Positions 17,890 to 28,078 of a stretch of 64,000 nucleotides of DNA are shown one piece after another. Below the pieces are notes generated by a model. That model was given only the letters and a program-made list of their open reading frames with translations. It was not told the origin of the DNA and made no database searches. Position numbers and translations under genes: made by a program. Positions within the stretch are counted from its first letter, which is position 1; every line of letters begins with the position of its first letter. Source of the stretch: Antrihabitans stalagmiti (GTDB lineage: Bacteria; Actinomycetota; Actinomycetes; Mycobacteriales; Mycobacteriaceae); the NCBI RefSeq assembly GCF_016482825.1, contig NZ_JAEMNV010000004.1, positions 310,001-374,000 on the forward strand, read 5' to 3'.

Positions 17890-19138
17890 GTCCGGTCTCC
17901 AATGCTCGGTTGAGGTCGCGGAACGAGGTGTAGTTGGCGAGCACCTCGACGCGGCCCGCGGGACAGGATGCGATGGCTCGCACCGGATCCGGCACGGTTG
18001 TGTGCTCGACACCGGCGTAGGTCAACCGCACTGCGAGGTCGGTCGCGCGTTCACCGGATGCGACCACCTGAACGCCTTCGAAGTGCTCGAAACGTACGTC
18101 CCACAGCCACGACAGATCCTCGCCGTCGGGCACCTGGCCGTTCACGGAGATCACCAGACCGTCGACCGAGTGATCGATCATCGACAGCGCCTCTTGCCAA
18201 CCTGCGGGATTCTTCGCGAGCAGCATCCGGACGTTGTGCGGTCCGACCTGGACGGTGCTGTAGCGACCGGCCACCTCTTGCACGGATGCTGCCGCAGCAA
18301 CGGCTGCGGCCGGATCCGCGCCGAGGACGACTGCTGCCGCGACTGCCTGTGCGGCATTGCCGCGGTTCGCCTTACCCGGCAGTGTCAGCTGCATCGGAAT
18401 CGTCAGGCCGTCCGGACCGTAGAGGTTGTTGTCGTCGAGCCACCAGTCGGGAGTCGGTCGAGCGAAATCGGATCCGGTACTTCGCCAGTGCGGGCCGTCC
18501 CAGACGATCGGCTCGCCGGTCCGTGGGCAGCTGACCGAGTCGCTGGCCCAGCCGCCGCCTGCGGCAACCCAGACAACTTTGGCTGCGTCGTAGGCGGCGG
18601 ACGTCATCAGGACGTCGTCACAGTTGGCGATGACGGTCGTTTCCGGATGGCGTTCGAGGCCGGCGCGGAGTCGGCGTTCGATCATGTTGATCTCGCCGAC
18701 GCGGTCGAGTTGGTCGCGGCTGAGGTTCAAAAGCACGACCACCTCGGGTTTCACGGCGTCGCAGACGTGCGGTACGTGCAGTTCGTCGACCTCGAGCGCG
18801 GCGAGGCGCGCGGTCTGGTTGGCGGTGAGTGCAGCCACGATGCCTGCGTCCATGTTCGCGCCGTCTGCCTGCGTCGCAACGTCGCCGATCGTCGCGAGCG
18901 CTGCCGCCGTCATCCGCGTCGTCGTCGATTTGCCGTTCGTTCCGGTCACCACGACCGTGCGCCGACCTTCGCCGAGTTGGCCCATGATCGACTTGTCGAT
19001 CTTGAGTGCGATCAGGCCGCCGATCATGGAGCCTTTGCCACGTCCGGCTTTCTGCGACGCCCACGATGCGGCCTGTGCGGTGCGGAGGGCGAAGCGGCCA
19101 CGCGGAGAGATCCGCTTTCTGGTTTCACGATCGAGCAT
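17882..19138 (-). CDS. murT: Lipid II isoglutaminyl synthase, Mur-ligase subunit MurT
   Basis: 418 aa from ATG 19138 (a TTG at 19156 is also in frame). Mur ligase middle domain with ATP loop VTGTNGKSTTT, the LLNLSRDQLDR strand, and a C-terminal DUF1727 domain. MurT activates D-Glu of lipid II for amidation by GatD-derived ammonia. Staphylococcal and streptococcal MurT carry a four-Cys zinc ribbon inserted in the middle domain. Here the corresponding stretch (SVSCPRTGEPIVWDG, then WRSTGSDFARP) keeps one Cys only. The start overlaps the 3' end of the EamA transporter gene by 14 bases out of frame. Confidence 0.93.
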   Translation of the reverse strand: MLDRETRKRISPRGRFALRTAQAASWASQKAGRGKGSMIGGLIALKIDKSIMGQLGEGRRTVVVTGTNGKSTTTRMTAAALATIGDVATQADGANMDAGIVAALTANQTARLAALEVDELHVPHVCDAVKPEVVVLLNLSRDQLDRVGEINMIERRLRAGLERHPETTVIANCDDVLMTSAAYDAAKVVWVAAGGGWASDSVSCPRTGEPIVWDGPHWRSTGSDFARPTPDWWLDDNNLYGPDGLTIPMQLTLPGKANRGNAAQAVAAAVVLGADPAAAVAAAASVQEVAGRYSTVQVGPHNVRMLLAKNPAGWQEALSMIDHSVDGLVISVNGQVPDGEDLSWLWDVRFEHFEGVQVVASGERATDLAVRLTYAGVEHTTVPDPVRAIASCPAGRVEVLANYTSFRDLNRALETGRG

Positions 19139-20129
19139 TCGCCGAGTTTGGCACAAGTAGTGCGGCCGACGTCGGCCACCCGCGTGTGGGGTTCGGCACC
19201 GGCACCGGCACCGGCACCGGCACCGGCACCGGCACCGGGTCGGCTAGGACAACGACCGGTGGTTTCGGCAAGCGCGGTGTCGCGGCCATAGCGCCGGTGA
19301 TGACGACGACTCCGCCGATGACGGTGAGGACGGTCGGTTGTTCGCCGAGAACGAGCCAGGCAACGGCGATCCCGACGACCGGGACCAGCAGCGAGAAGGG
19401 AGCGACGATGCCGGCCGGGTAGCGCGTCATCAGGTAGGTCCACAGGCCGGAGCCGGCGATCGTGCCGAGGATCACGATGTAGGCGAGCGCGATCAGGCCG
19501 ATCGAACCGTTCGCGTCGAAAGAGTTGGCGAGGTCGCGCCAACCGGTGGTCGGTCCTTCGACGGCTGCCGAGATCGCGAGCAGCGGCAGCGGGGGAACGA
19601 CGGTCATCCACAACGTGAGCCGCATCGGGTTCTCGGGCTTGGCCAGTCTCGAGCCGAGGTTGCCGAAAGCCCAGCCGAGACCGGCCAGCAAGGTCAGGAA
19701 CACGGGTAGCAGGGTCGCGTGCTGCGCGCGGTCCCAACCGATCGCGACCATCCCGCACAACGCAACTGCGAGGCCGATCAGCTGACGTCTGTTGAACTTC
19801 TCACCGAGGAGCAGCACACCGAGGACGACGGTGAACGGCGCCGACGACTGCAGGACCAGCGAGGCGAGCCCGGTCGGCATACCTGCATTCATCGCCGTGA
19901 ACAGGAACGCGAACTGCGCGATGCCGAAGCCGGCGCCGTAGAGCAGCAGCCACTTCAGCGGCACCTTCGGGCGAGGGACGAACAGCACCACCGGAATGGC
20001 GATGACCAGAAATCGAAGCCCGGCGAAAAAGAACGGCGGAAAGCGGTCGAGTCCGGCGCGAAGTGCGAGGAAGTTGAGACCCCAGAGCAGTACGACGGTC
20101 AGGGCGAGCAGGCGGTCGCGGGTGGTCAT
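19125..20129 (-). CDS. EamA/DMT-family transporter with (Pro-Val)n tail
   Basis: 334 aa. Ten hydrophobic segments form two EamA repeats (LALTVVLLWGLNFLALRAGL; FGNLGSR near the middle), the drug/metabolite exporter family. After the last helix (VIGGVVVITGAMA) the tail runs through seven Pro-Val pairs encoded by a GGTGCC hexamer repeat and ends inside the murT start. It is divergent from the LysR gene, which probably controls it. The substrate is unknown; amino-acid or drug efflux is typical. Confidence 0.85.
   Translation of the reverse strand: MTTRDRLLALTVVLLWGLNFLALRAGLDRFPPFFFAGLRFLVIAIPVVLFVPRPKVPLKWLLLYGAGFGIAQFAFLFTAMNAGMPTGLASLVLQSSAPFTVVLGVLLLGEKFNRRQLIGLAVALCGMVAIGWDRAQHATLLPVFLTLLAGLGWAFGNLGSRLAKPENPMRLTLWMTVVPPLPLLAISAAVEGPTTGWRDLANSFDANGSIGLIALAYIVILGTIAGSGLWTYLMTRYPAGIVAPFSLLVPVVGIAVAWLVLGEQPTVLTVIGGVVVITGAMAATPRLPKPPVVVLADPVPVPVPVPVPVPVPNPTRGWPTSAALLVPNSANARS
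19195..19236. repeat. Hexanucleotide tandem repeat (GGCACC)7
   Basis: Seven perfect copies of GGCACC in a row. On the minus strand they encode the Pro-Val tail of the EamA transporter, 57 bases before the murT ATG. Because the unit is 6 bases, copy-number change would lengthen or shorten the tail without shifting frame. Confidence 0.95.
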
Positions 20130-20179
20130 GATCCCATCGTGCGGGCCGCAAACCGTCAGTACAATCGAATAATACTTAG

Positions 20180-20208
20180 GCGATAATGTAGCTACGCTAC
20201 GTTATCGC
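20180..20208. promoter_or_regulatory. Palindromic operator candidate between EamA and LysR genes
   Basis: A 29-base dyad with arms GCGATAATGTAGC and GCTACGTTATCGC and a 3-base centre, with a single mismatch between arms. It sits in the 151-base space between the divergent transporter and LysR-family genes. This is where LysR regulators usually bind to control themselves and the divergent target. Confidence 0.55.
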
Positions 20209-20264
20209 TCGTGAGTCTTTTCGGAGGTCGGGCCCTCCGAAAAGACTCACGAGCCGCTTGCGGC
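20208..20264. repeat. Palindromic repeat, copy C (5' leader of the LysR gene)
   Basis: Perfect 20-base arms at 20208-20227 and 20234-20253 (core GTGAGTCTTTTCGGAGG) with a 6-base loop. A small hairpin GCCGC-tt-GCGGC follows at 20253-20264. It lies between two divergent genes and ends just before the LysR ribosome-binding site (AGGAGG, 20268-20273). It therefore cannot be a terminator for either neighbour and would be transcribed in the LysR mRNA leader. Confidence 0.88.
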
Positions 20265-20280
20265 CTCAGGAGGTTTTTCG

Positions 20281-21180
20281 ATGGACACACAGCGGCTGCG
20301 CGTGCTTCGCGAGCTTGCTGATCGTGGCACCGTCGCCGCGACCGCAGCGGCCTTGTCGATGACGCCATCGGCGGTGTCGCAGCAACTCAAGATTCTTGCG
20401 CGGGAAGCGGGGGTCACCCTGTTGGAGCCGGACGGGCGCCGCGTCCGGCTCACCGACGCGGGCAACGCCCTCGTTTTGCGCGCCGAGGACGTGCTGGCGG
20501 CCCTGGATCGCGCCGCGGCCGAGATGGAGTCCTATCGCGGATCGCCACGAGGCAGGGTGCGTGTCGCGATGTTTCCCTCCGGCGCTTCGCTGCTGCTACC
20601 GCTGGTCCTCACCGCGATGGCAGGAACGGACGTCGACATCGAGGCGGGTGACGAAGACCTGCCGTCATCGGCGGTACCGCGACTGCTCGCCGACTACGAC
20701 GTCGTGCTCACCCACCGCGACGACCGTGCGCCAGCTATCAGTTCGGATCGAATCGCCTCCCGCACGATCCTGCGCGAGCCGATCGACCTCGTGCTGGCGA
20801 AGACGCACCCGCTTGCAAGCGGTACGTCGGTCGCGCTGACCGACCTCGTCGACGAGAACTGGATCAGCGTCCGCGGTGGACTTCCCGTCGACGACGTGTT
20901 GCTGTCGATCGCTGCCGTCACCGGCGTGCAGCCACGAGTCACCCAGCGGCTCAACGACTTCAAGGTGATCGAAGCAGTCGTCGCGGCCGGGTTCGGGGTT
21001 GCGTTGATGCCTCGTCACGCCGTCGGCAACCCGAATGTTGTCGTGCTTCCGTTCACCGGAGTGCGCGCCGGACGCAGCTACGAACTGGCGACTCGGCGCT
21101 ACGCCGATCAGCGACCCGCGATAGCTGCGGTGCTCGACGCGTTCGTGGCTGCCGCTGCGGCCGTCGAGGCCGCGCGGTAG
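20281..21180 (+). CDS. LysR-family transcriptional regulator
   Basis: 299 aa. N-terminal winged helix-turn-helix (LRVLRELADRGTVAATAAAL, then SAVSQQLKIL) and a LysR substrate-binding domain from about residue 90. AGGAGG precedes ATG 20281. It is divergent from an EamA exporter; ArgP/LysG-type regulators paired with exporters are a known arrangement, so control of that transporter is the likely job. The inducer cannot be read from sequence. Confidence 0.9.
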   Translation: MDTQRLRVLRELADRGTVAATAAALSMTPSAVSQQLKILAREAGVTLLEPDGRRVRLTDAGNALVLRAEDVLAALDRAAAEMESYRGSPRGRVRVAMFPSGASLLLPLVLTAMAGTDVDIEAGDEDLPSSAVPRLLADYDVVLTHRDDRAPAISSDRIASRTILREPIDLVLAKTHPLASGTSVALTDLVDENWISVRGGLPVDDVLLSIAAVTGVQPRVTQRLNDFKVIEAVVAAGFGVALMPRHAVGNPNVVVLPFTGVRAGRSYELATRRYADQRPAIAAVLDAFVAAAAAVEAAR

Positions 21181-22656
21181 TTATTCGGGCTGCCGCGCAC
21201 TTGTGAACGCGAACTCGTCGGCAACCATCGCTGCCAATTCGAGCAACGCGCGGCGGGTCGGTTTGCTGACGAGTTCCAGGTCGATTTCGGCGCCCTCTGC
21301 GAGGTGATCGTCGAACGGGATGACCTGCACCGCGCGAGTGCGATCGAGGAACAGTTTGCGCAACTGGTCGATATCGATCGAGCTTGCACCGCGACGCGAG
21401 GAATTCACCACGACCACCGTCCGCTCGACGAGCTTGCCGTAGCCGTGGTGCTCCAGCCAGTCCAGCGTCGCCGATGCGCTGCGGGCGCCGTCGATGGCGG
21501 GGGAGGTGACCAGTACGAGCGAACTCGCCATGTCGAGCACACCCGTCATCGCCGAGTGCATCAAGCCGGTGCCGCAGTCGGTCAGGATGATGTTGTAGTA
21601 CGACTGCAAGATGCCGATCGCCGCGCGGTAGTCGGCCTCGCTGAAGGCTTCCGATACTGCCGGATCCTGCTCGCTTGCCAGCACCTCGAGGCGGCTCGGA
21701 GCTTGCGAGGTATGCGCGCGGACATCGGAATAGCGGTGAATGCTCTTGTCGTCGAGCAGATTTCGTACCGTCGAATTGGTCTGCTTCGGAACCCGATGTG
21801 CGAGGGTCCCCAGGTCCGGGTTTGCGTCGATCGCAATGACGCGGTCGCCACGTAGCGATGAGAACGTCGAGCCGAGACCGACGGTCGTCGTCGTTTTGCC
21901 GACGCCGCCCTTGAGCGAGAGGATCGCAATTCGGTAGTCGCCGCGGACCGGCTGATTGACGCGGTCGACAAGTTCACGGTGCGCAATGTCGGCAGGCGAT
22001 TCGCCCGGGTTGATCGACTTACCCGATGCCTTGTGCAAGGCGAGACGCCAGCCGCTGCGGGGCGGGCGCTTCGCGCGGCGCAACAGACTCAGGTCGTTGA
22101 CCGACGCAGGTGGCTGCGGTGCGTGCTGCTGCGGCGGGGGACCGCCCTGCCACTGAGGCTGCGGTGGCGGCTGCTGCGCCGCGGCGGGCGGTGCCCAGCT
22201 GTAGACGGGGCCGTTCTGCTGCTGGCCCTCTGGCGGTGCCTGGTACATCTGCGCGACGCGATCTTCCTGGAAGGGAACGCGTCGGACGGTGCCGTCGGAG
22301 CTGATCTCGGCTCGCTCACGCGGTAGCTGACCTGCATCGAACGACTGGTGGGAGGACGGCTGGACCGGCCGCTGCTGCGTCGGCTGCTGCTGTTCCGCAT
22401 GCTGCGGAGTCGGGCCGAAACCATTCTGCTGCCAGTTGCTGGGAGCTTGCGGGTACTGCTCGGGATGGTGCTGCGGCTGCTGTTCGTTCTGCTGGAACTG
22501 CTCCGGCCGCTGAGTCGGGGGTGCTGTGGGCGCCGGGGGCGCAGAAGGTTGCTGAGCTTCGGATTCGCTCCGATCCGGCGTGGAGTGGCCATTCCGCTTA
22601 CTGGGCGGTTCGCTCTGCAGCCACGGCGGCGTGGACGGACTGTAATCGTTGCTCAC
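21181..22656 (-). CDS. MinD/ParA-like ATPase with Pro/Gln-rich N terminus
   Basis: 491 aa from GTG 22656, preceded by a GGGGGGAAG ribosome-binding site; an ATG at 22680 is in frame but lies upstream of that site. The first ~200 residues are low-complexity Pro/Gln, probably disordered. The ATPase domain starts with the deviant Walker [18 protein letters not shown] and continues with IAIDANPDLGTLAHR. This architecture resembles EspI-like proteins near type VII secretion loci and other mycobacterial MinD-like proteins. No ESX genes are near, so its role is open. Confidence 0.8.
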   Translation of the reverse strand: MSNDYSPSTPPWLQSEPPSKRNGHSTPDRSESEAQQPSAPPAPTAPPTQRPEQFQQNEQQPQHHPEQYPQAPSNWQQNGFGPTPQHAEQQQPTQQRPVQPSSHQSFDAGQLPRERAEISSDGTVRRVPFQEDRVAQMYQAPPEGQQQNGPVYSWAPPAAAQQPPPQPQWQGGPPPQQHAPQPPASVNDLSLLRRAKRPPRSGWRLALHKASGKSINPGESPADIAHRELVDRVNQPVRGDYRIAILSLKGGVGKTTTTVGLGSTFSSLRGDRVIAIDANPDLGTLAHRVPKQTNSTVRNLLDDKSIHRYSDVRAHTSQAPSRLEVLASEQDPAVSEAFSEADYRAAIGILQSYYNIILTDCGTGLMHSAMTGVLDMASSLVLVTSPAIDGARSASATLDWLEHHGYGKLVERTVVVVNSSRRGASSIDIDQLRKLFLDRTRAVQVIPFDDHLAEGAEIDLELVSKPTRRALLELAAMVADEFAFTSARQPE

Positions 22657-22781
22657 GGCTTCCCCCCGAGAATGTGACACGTTTGTTCGTGCTGGTATTG
22701 CGGCGACCAGGCTAACACTCGCAGGCGAATCGGAGCGATTCGAGCGAGTGGGACCAGCTATTTTTCGGCATGCGAAACGGA

Positions 22782-22811
22782 GAAGGGAGCCGGCAGCTGC
22801 CGACTCCCTTC
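22782..22811 (-). terminator. Stem-loop after leuA
   Basis: A 15-bp near-perfect stem (GAAGGGAG outer, CGGCAG inner arms, one G-T pair) begins 18 bases past the leuA stop on the minus strand. It is followed by a moderately T-rich stretch. Probable terminator separating leuA from the MinD-like gene. Confidence 0.6.
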
Positions 22812-22828
22812 GAGAACGTTGCTTTCGC

Positions 22829-24709
<1,881 letters not shown>

Positions 24710-24751
24710 TCAGACCCCGCCGCGGCAATCAAGGAGGAGCCGCCGCTGCAT
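24710..24751 (-). CDS. leuL: leuA leader peptide
   Basis: A 13-residue open frame, MQRRLLLDCRGGV, with three consecutive Leu codons (CTC CTC CTT), ending 88 bases before leuA. No clear ribosome-binding site precedes the ATG. A TAGACT hexamer ends 9 bases upstream, so the transcript may begin almost at the ATG. Ribosome stalling at the Leu run during leucine shortage would reshape the downstream RNA. Length and position fit actinobacterial leuA leaders. Confidence 0.7.
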   Translation of the reverse strand: MQRRLLLDCRGGV

Positions 24752-24822
24752 AGTTCGGAAGTCTACATGGGGCCTGCGGGGCTGGACAGGCAATACCGAA
24801 GGCATCGTCGCCGGCAAAAGCA

Positions 24823-24858
24823 TTCCAGAATTCAGTGCACGCCTGTACACTCAGATTC
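24823..24858 (+). promoter_or_regulatory. Promoter of a leaderless mRNA with overlapping dyad
   Basis: A -10 element TACACT (24846-24851) lies exactly 7 bases before GTG 24859; TTCCAG 17 bases further upstream is a weak -35. The mRNA probably starts at the GTG. The dyad GTGCAC-gcct-GTACAC (one mismatch, 24836-24851) covers the -10 and is a good candidate operator for the regulator's own repression. Confidence 0.5.
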
Positions 24859-25623
24859 GTGAAGGCTAATCCCGAAACCAAGCAGGCCGTTGTCGACGCC
24901 GCGCGTACCTGGCTGGGCGACCGCGACCCGGCGACCGTCTCGTTGCGCGAAGTCGCGCGTGCGCTGGGGACGACGCCGACCTCGATGTATCGCCACTTCG
25001 ACTCGATGCACGACCTGCGGGTTGCGCTGGGTCTGCAGCAGGGGACCCGTCCGGTAGTTGCCGAGGCACCCACCTCTGTCCCCGAATCCTTCACCGATTC
25101 GTTCGTCGACCGTGCGGCCAGCCCCGAGCGAATCCGCACCGTCATCGCTGAATTGATGGGCGAGACATTCTCGATCGGACCGATCGGTGTCGGTCCAGGA
25201 CAACGCGCAAAGGCAGTCGCACAAGGCCGAGTCGGCACCATCGAAGTCGTGCAGGGGCCGAACAGAACGCTGCATGCGCAGGTGCCGGTCAGCTTGGAGA
25301 TCGTGATCGTCGTCGGTCGTATGCGCAAGAACGTCGCAGCTCGCATCGTGGTACCGATTACGATCGCGCCCCAGGTCAACGGGGCACTCGAATTGTTGAT
25401 CGACGTCGTTCGCCCGCGCCCGAGCGCTATTGCGGTCACCTTGGACGAGCGTCGAATGTCTGCCAATGTGCTGAAGATCGGTCGTATCGACAGCCTGCTT
25501 CGCGCGCAGACGATCACCTATATCGACACCGTGCTGGACAGCCCGGCCGGGCGTGCGGCGACGGTCATCGATCTCGGCGATCTCATCGACACGGCATGGC
25601 AGCCAGGCATGATCGCCAGCTGA
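24859..25623 (+). CDS. TetR-like transcriptional regulator
   Basis: 254 aa from GTG 24859, which sits 7 bases after a -10 element. The N-terminal helix-turn-helix reads VSLREVARALGTTPTSMYRHFDSM, typical of TetR. The rest is not a standard TetR ligand domain that I recognise: it has beta-rich stretches such as HAQVPVSLEIVIVVGRM. It is divergent from leuA with 107 bases between it and the leader peptide. The membrane protein at 25670 follows on the same strand and may be its target. Confidence 0.7.
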   Translation: MKANPETKQAVVDAARTWLGDRDPATVSLREVARALGTTPTSMYRHFDSMHDLRVALGLQQGTRPVVAEAPTSVPESFTDSFVDRAASPERIRTVIAELMGETFSIGPIGVGPGQRAKAVAQGRVGTIEVVQGPNRTLHAQVPVSLEIVIVVGRMRKNVAARIVVPITIAPQVNGALELLIDVVRPRPSAIAVTLDERRMSANVLKIGRIDSLLRAQTITYIDTVLDSPAGRAATVIDLGDLIDTAWQPGMIAS

Positions 25624-25669
25624 TTGCGGTATCCGCACCTACGATCGGAATTCGACGTGAGGAGCGGTG

Positions 25670-26470
25670 ATGCGCGGATCGAAGAAGCCGGTATCCCTCG
25701 AGAAGCCTGCGGAGGCGCTACGGCCCTACCCGAGGAAGCCTCCGGTCAAGCTGATCGACTGGGCGATGTTGCTGTTGGCCCTGGTGTCGGTCGTCTTGCT
25801 CGGGTGGATCACCTTCTGGACCGTCGACCCCGACATCGTGCACTGGGTCATCTACGTCGACTACGCGGTCTGCGCGATCTTCGCGATCGAGTTCGCCTAC
25901 CGCTGGCGCAAATCGGGCGAGGGCTGGATCTTCCCAGCGAAGTACTGGTACGAGGTACTCGGCATGATCCCCGTGTCCGACCCGGCCTTTCGCTCCTTCA
26001 GGTTGTTGCGGATCATCGTCGTTCTTGCCCGACTCGGACGTATGGCCGACCGCGCATTCGGTGAGCGGATCACGGCAGCGATCGTCAACAAGTTCGTCGG
26101 CACGATCGTCGAAGCGATCAAGCGTCCGATCACTGTCGCGGTTCTCGACGAGGTCGGCGATGTACTGCAGACCGGGCACTACACGGGCAATATCGCCCGC
26201 GCTCTCGAGGAGAATCGGGTCGAGCTCGACAACATGATCCTCGAGCAGATCAAGCGCGACCCCCAGGCGGGCCGGCTGAAGTTCATTCCGTTCCACGACG
26301 ACATCATCGGTCTGGCAACGGACACCACGTTCAGGATCATGTTGCAGGTGCTGGCGGACCCTCGTACCGACGAATTGGTGTCGGACGCGATCCGCGAGAA
26401 CGTCGATCAGATAAAGATGGCTGTCCGAGGTAAGGACGCCGCGAAGCGCGGGGCAAAATCACCGGTATGA
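25670..26470 (+). CDS. Voltage-sensor-like membrane protein (ion transporter family), no pore module seen
   Basis: 266 aa from ATG 25670 with GAGGAG upstream. Four N-terminal helices form a voltage-sensor-like bundle: S1 WAMLLLALVSVVLLGWITFW; S2 containing the acidic DYAVCAIFAIEFAYRW; a short S3; and S4 RSFRLLRIIVVLARLGRM with Arg about every third residue. The remaining ~130 residues look soluble and helical, with no S5-pore-S6. It resembles proteins labelled 'ion transporter' in actinobacteria. Whether it conducts ions by itself is unknown. Its stop overlaps the next start (ATGA). Confidence 0.7.
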   Translation: MRGSKKPVSLEKPAEALRPYPRKPPVKLIDWAMLLLALVSVVLLGWITFWTVDPDIVHWVIYVDYAVCAIFAIEFAYRWRKSGEGWIFPAKYWYEVLGMIPVSDPAFRSFRLLRIIVVLARLGRMADRAFGERITAAIVNKFVGTIVEAIKRPITVAVLDEVGDVLQTGHYTGNIARALEENRVELDNMILEQIKRDPQAGRLKFIPFHDDIIGLATDTTFRIMLQVLADPRTDELVSDAIRENVDQIKMAVRGKDAAKRGAKSPV

Positions 26471-26829
26471 CCGACCGGATCGCGGTAGCGCGCAGCTACA
26501 TCGACGCACTCGTTTCCCACGACGGAAAGTCCGTTCCCTTTGCGCGAGGCGCGGTCCGCTACGAGGTCGGAGTCAAGACCGGTCGTTCGGGTAAGCACTT
26601 GCAGCGCAGCCTTTCCCGTGGGCCCCAGTACCGAGTGATCATGGGTGTCCGCAAGCTGGACGCCGCCGTCGACGGCGATGTCGTGCACACCGAATATCTG
26701 CTCGACGCTGGTCTGTTCGGGCGCAGGTTGGCGACGGTACGTATCACCGAGGACTTCGTGATTCCGTCGTCCGACCTACTGATTCACCGGATCGACGCGA
26801 AGATCACGTTCCGGAAGAAACGTCAGTGA
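26467..26829 (+). CDS. NTF2-like/SnoaL-like protein
   Basis: 120 aa. It opens with a helix containing ARSYIDALVSHDGKSVPFA and continues with strands of an NTF2-like cone (VRYEVGVKTGRSG, VDGDVVHTEYLLD, IDAKITFRKK). Mycobacteriales have many such proteins annotated as DUF8021 or SnoaL-like; the ligand is unknown. Coupled to the upstream membrane-protein gene by a 4-base overlap. The 3' end overlaps the convergent LtrA gene by 7 bases. Confidence 0.65.
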   Translation: MTDRIAVARSYIDALVSHDGKSVPFARGAVRYEVGVKTGRSGKHLQRSLSRGPQYRVIMGVRKLDAAVDGDVVHTEYLLDAGLFGRRLATVRITEDFVIPSSDLLIHRIDAKITFRKKRQ

Positions 26830-28031
26830 GCTTCGTGATGCCGGATCTCGTCCCGCATCTGTGCGAATCGGGTTGTCTCGAACGCGATCATCACGGCGAG
26901 CACAGCGGTCAGTAGTCCGAGCGAGGCCAGTGCGGGCAGCGCGGCAGCAACTGGGATGAGCGCAAGCAACACGACGATGGTGACCACGCGGGACACGGCG
27001 ATCGTGCGGACCGCGTACCACTTGAAGAACACCAGCGCCGCGATGTAGAGCGCGACTCCACCGAAGAGGGTGAAGATCGGGACTCCGTAGAGAGCATCGG
27101 TCAGGTCGTGCTCGGTGTCGTCGCCGACGTAGCTGAGAACCTTCTTGAGGCCGAGCGACAGACCGATGACGCCGACGATCATCGGCAGATGCGCGAACGA
27201 GTAGCTGTTTCGCGCAATTTTGATCTGCAGTGCGCCGCCCGCCTTGTCGAGTTCGTGTTCGACGGCGAGTGCCGTGACATCGAAGTAGGCCCACCACATC
27301 AGTGCCGACACGGCGAGGCCGAGCAGCGACGCGACGATGATCGCCCAGGAGATCGGCAGGCTGACAACGCCGATTCCGATCGAGACGATCGACTCGCCGA
27401 GCGCGACGATGATAATCAGGCCGTGGCGTTCTGCAAAGTGCGTGACAGAGCGCAGAATCCAGCCGTTACCTGCGAATACTGTGCCGAGGTAGTCTCCGGC
27501 GAGCGCACCGACCCACAGCAGCGTCTGCACGGTTCCCGTCGTCTGCGACGCGATGAGCAGCAGGGTCGTGCTGATGGCCAGCGACGGGAGCCAGCGAAGA
27601 ACAGTTCTGCGGAACCGAGGTTCGTCCTTCCCGATGACCCAGAAGATCGAGATGTGGACCGCGCGAACGACGAAGTAGCCGATGGCGAAGACGACGGGCC
27701 CAGACAGTCCACCAGGCAGGTCGTCGAACGCCTCCGGCAGCGCAAGCGCGATGATGAACGAGGCGCCCATCGCCGCGAACACCGCCACCTTGACGATGCC
27801 CTCGTCGGCGCGCGCGAGGTTGCCGAGCCAGGCGTAACCGACCCAACTCCACCACAGCACAGCCAGCACGAGTATCGACCGAAATACGTTGGCGGCGCTG
27901 GTGTTGTCGGCGAGTAGGTCGGTAACCCTGGTCAGGGCGAATACGAACACCAGGTCGAAGAACAGTTCCAGCTGCGAAACCGTTCCTCGCTCGGACAACG
28001 CCTGGACCCGTACACGTTTGGGGGTATTCAC
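26823..28031 (-). CDS. Low-temperature-requirement protein A (LtrA) family membrane protein
   Basis: 402 aa from GTG 28031; upstream in-frame codons overlap the neighbouring gene and look non-coding. The N-terminal LtrA signature SQLELFFDLVFVFALTRV is followed by about ten membrane helices, with GWILRSVTHFAERHGLIIIVALGESIV in the middle (split here by a conserved ERHGL/ALGES block). The family was named for cold growth in Listeria; the biochemical function is unknown. Confidence 0.88.
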   Translation of the reverse strand: MNTPKRVRVQALSERGTVSQLELFFDLVFVFALTRVTDLLADNTSAANVFRSILVLAVLWWSWVGYAWLGNLARADEGIVKVAVFAAMGASFIIALALPEAFDDLPGGLSGPVVFAIGYFVVRAVHISIFWVIGKDEPRFRRTVLRWLPSLAISTTLLLIASQTTGTVQTLLWVGALAGDYLGTVFAGNGWILRSVTHFAERHGLIIIVALGESIVSIGIGVVSLPISWAIIVASLLGLAVSALMWWAYFDVTALAVEHELDKAGGALQIKIARNSYSFAHLPMIVGVIGLSLGLKKVLSYVGDDTEHDLTDALYGVPIFTLFGGVALYIAALVFFKWYAVRTIAVSRVVTIVVLLALIPVAAALPALASLGLLTAVLAVMIAFETTRFAQMRDEIRHHEAH

Positions 28032-28078
28032 GGTGCAATCGTGCCAGAGTGCAGCGCACCTGCGCGCGGCGAAGCCGC

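Noticed and set aside
17837-19291. A 484-codon open frame antisense to murT
   Set aside because: High-GC third-position shadow of murT; its product has no recognisable domain, whereas murT has every family motif.
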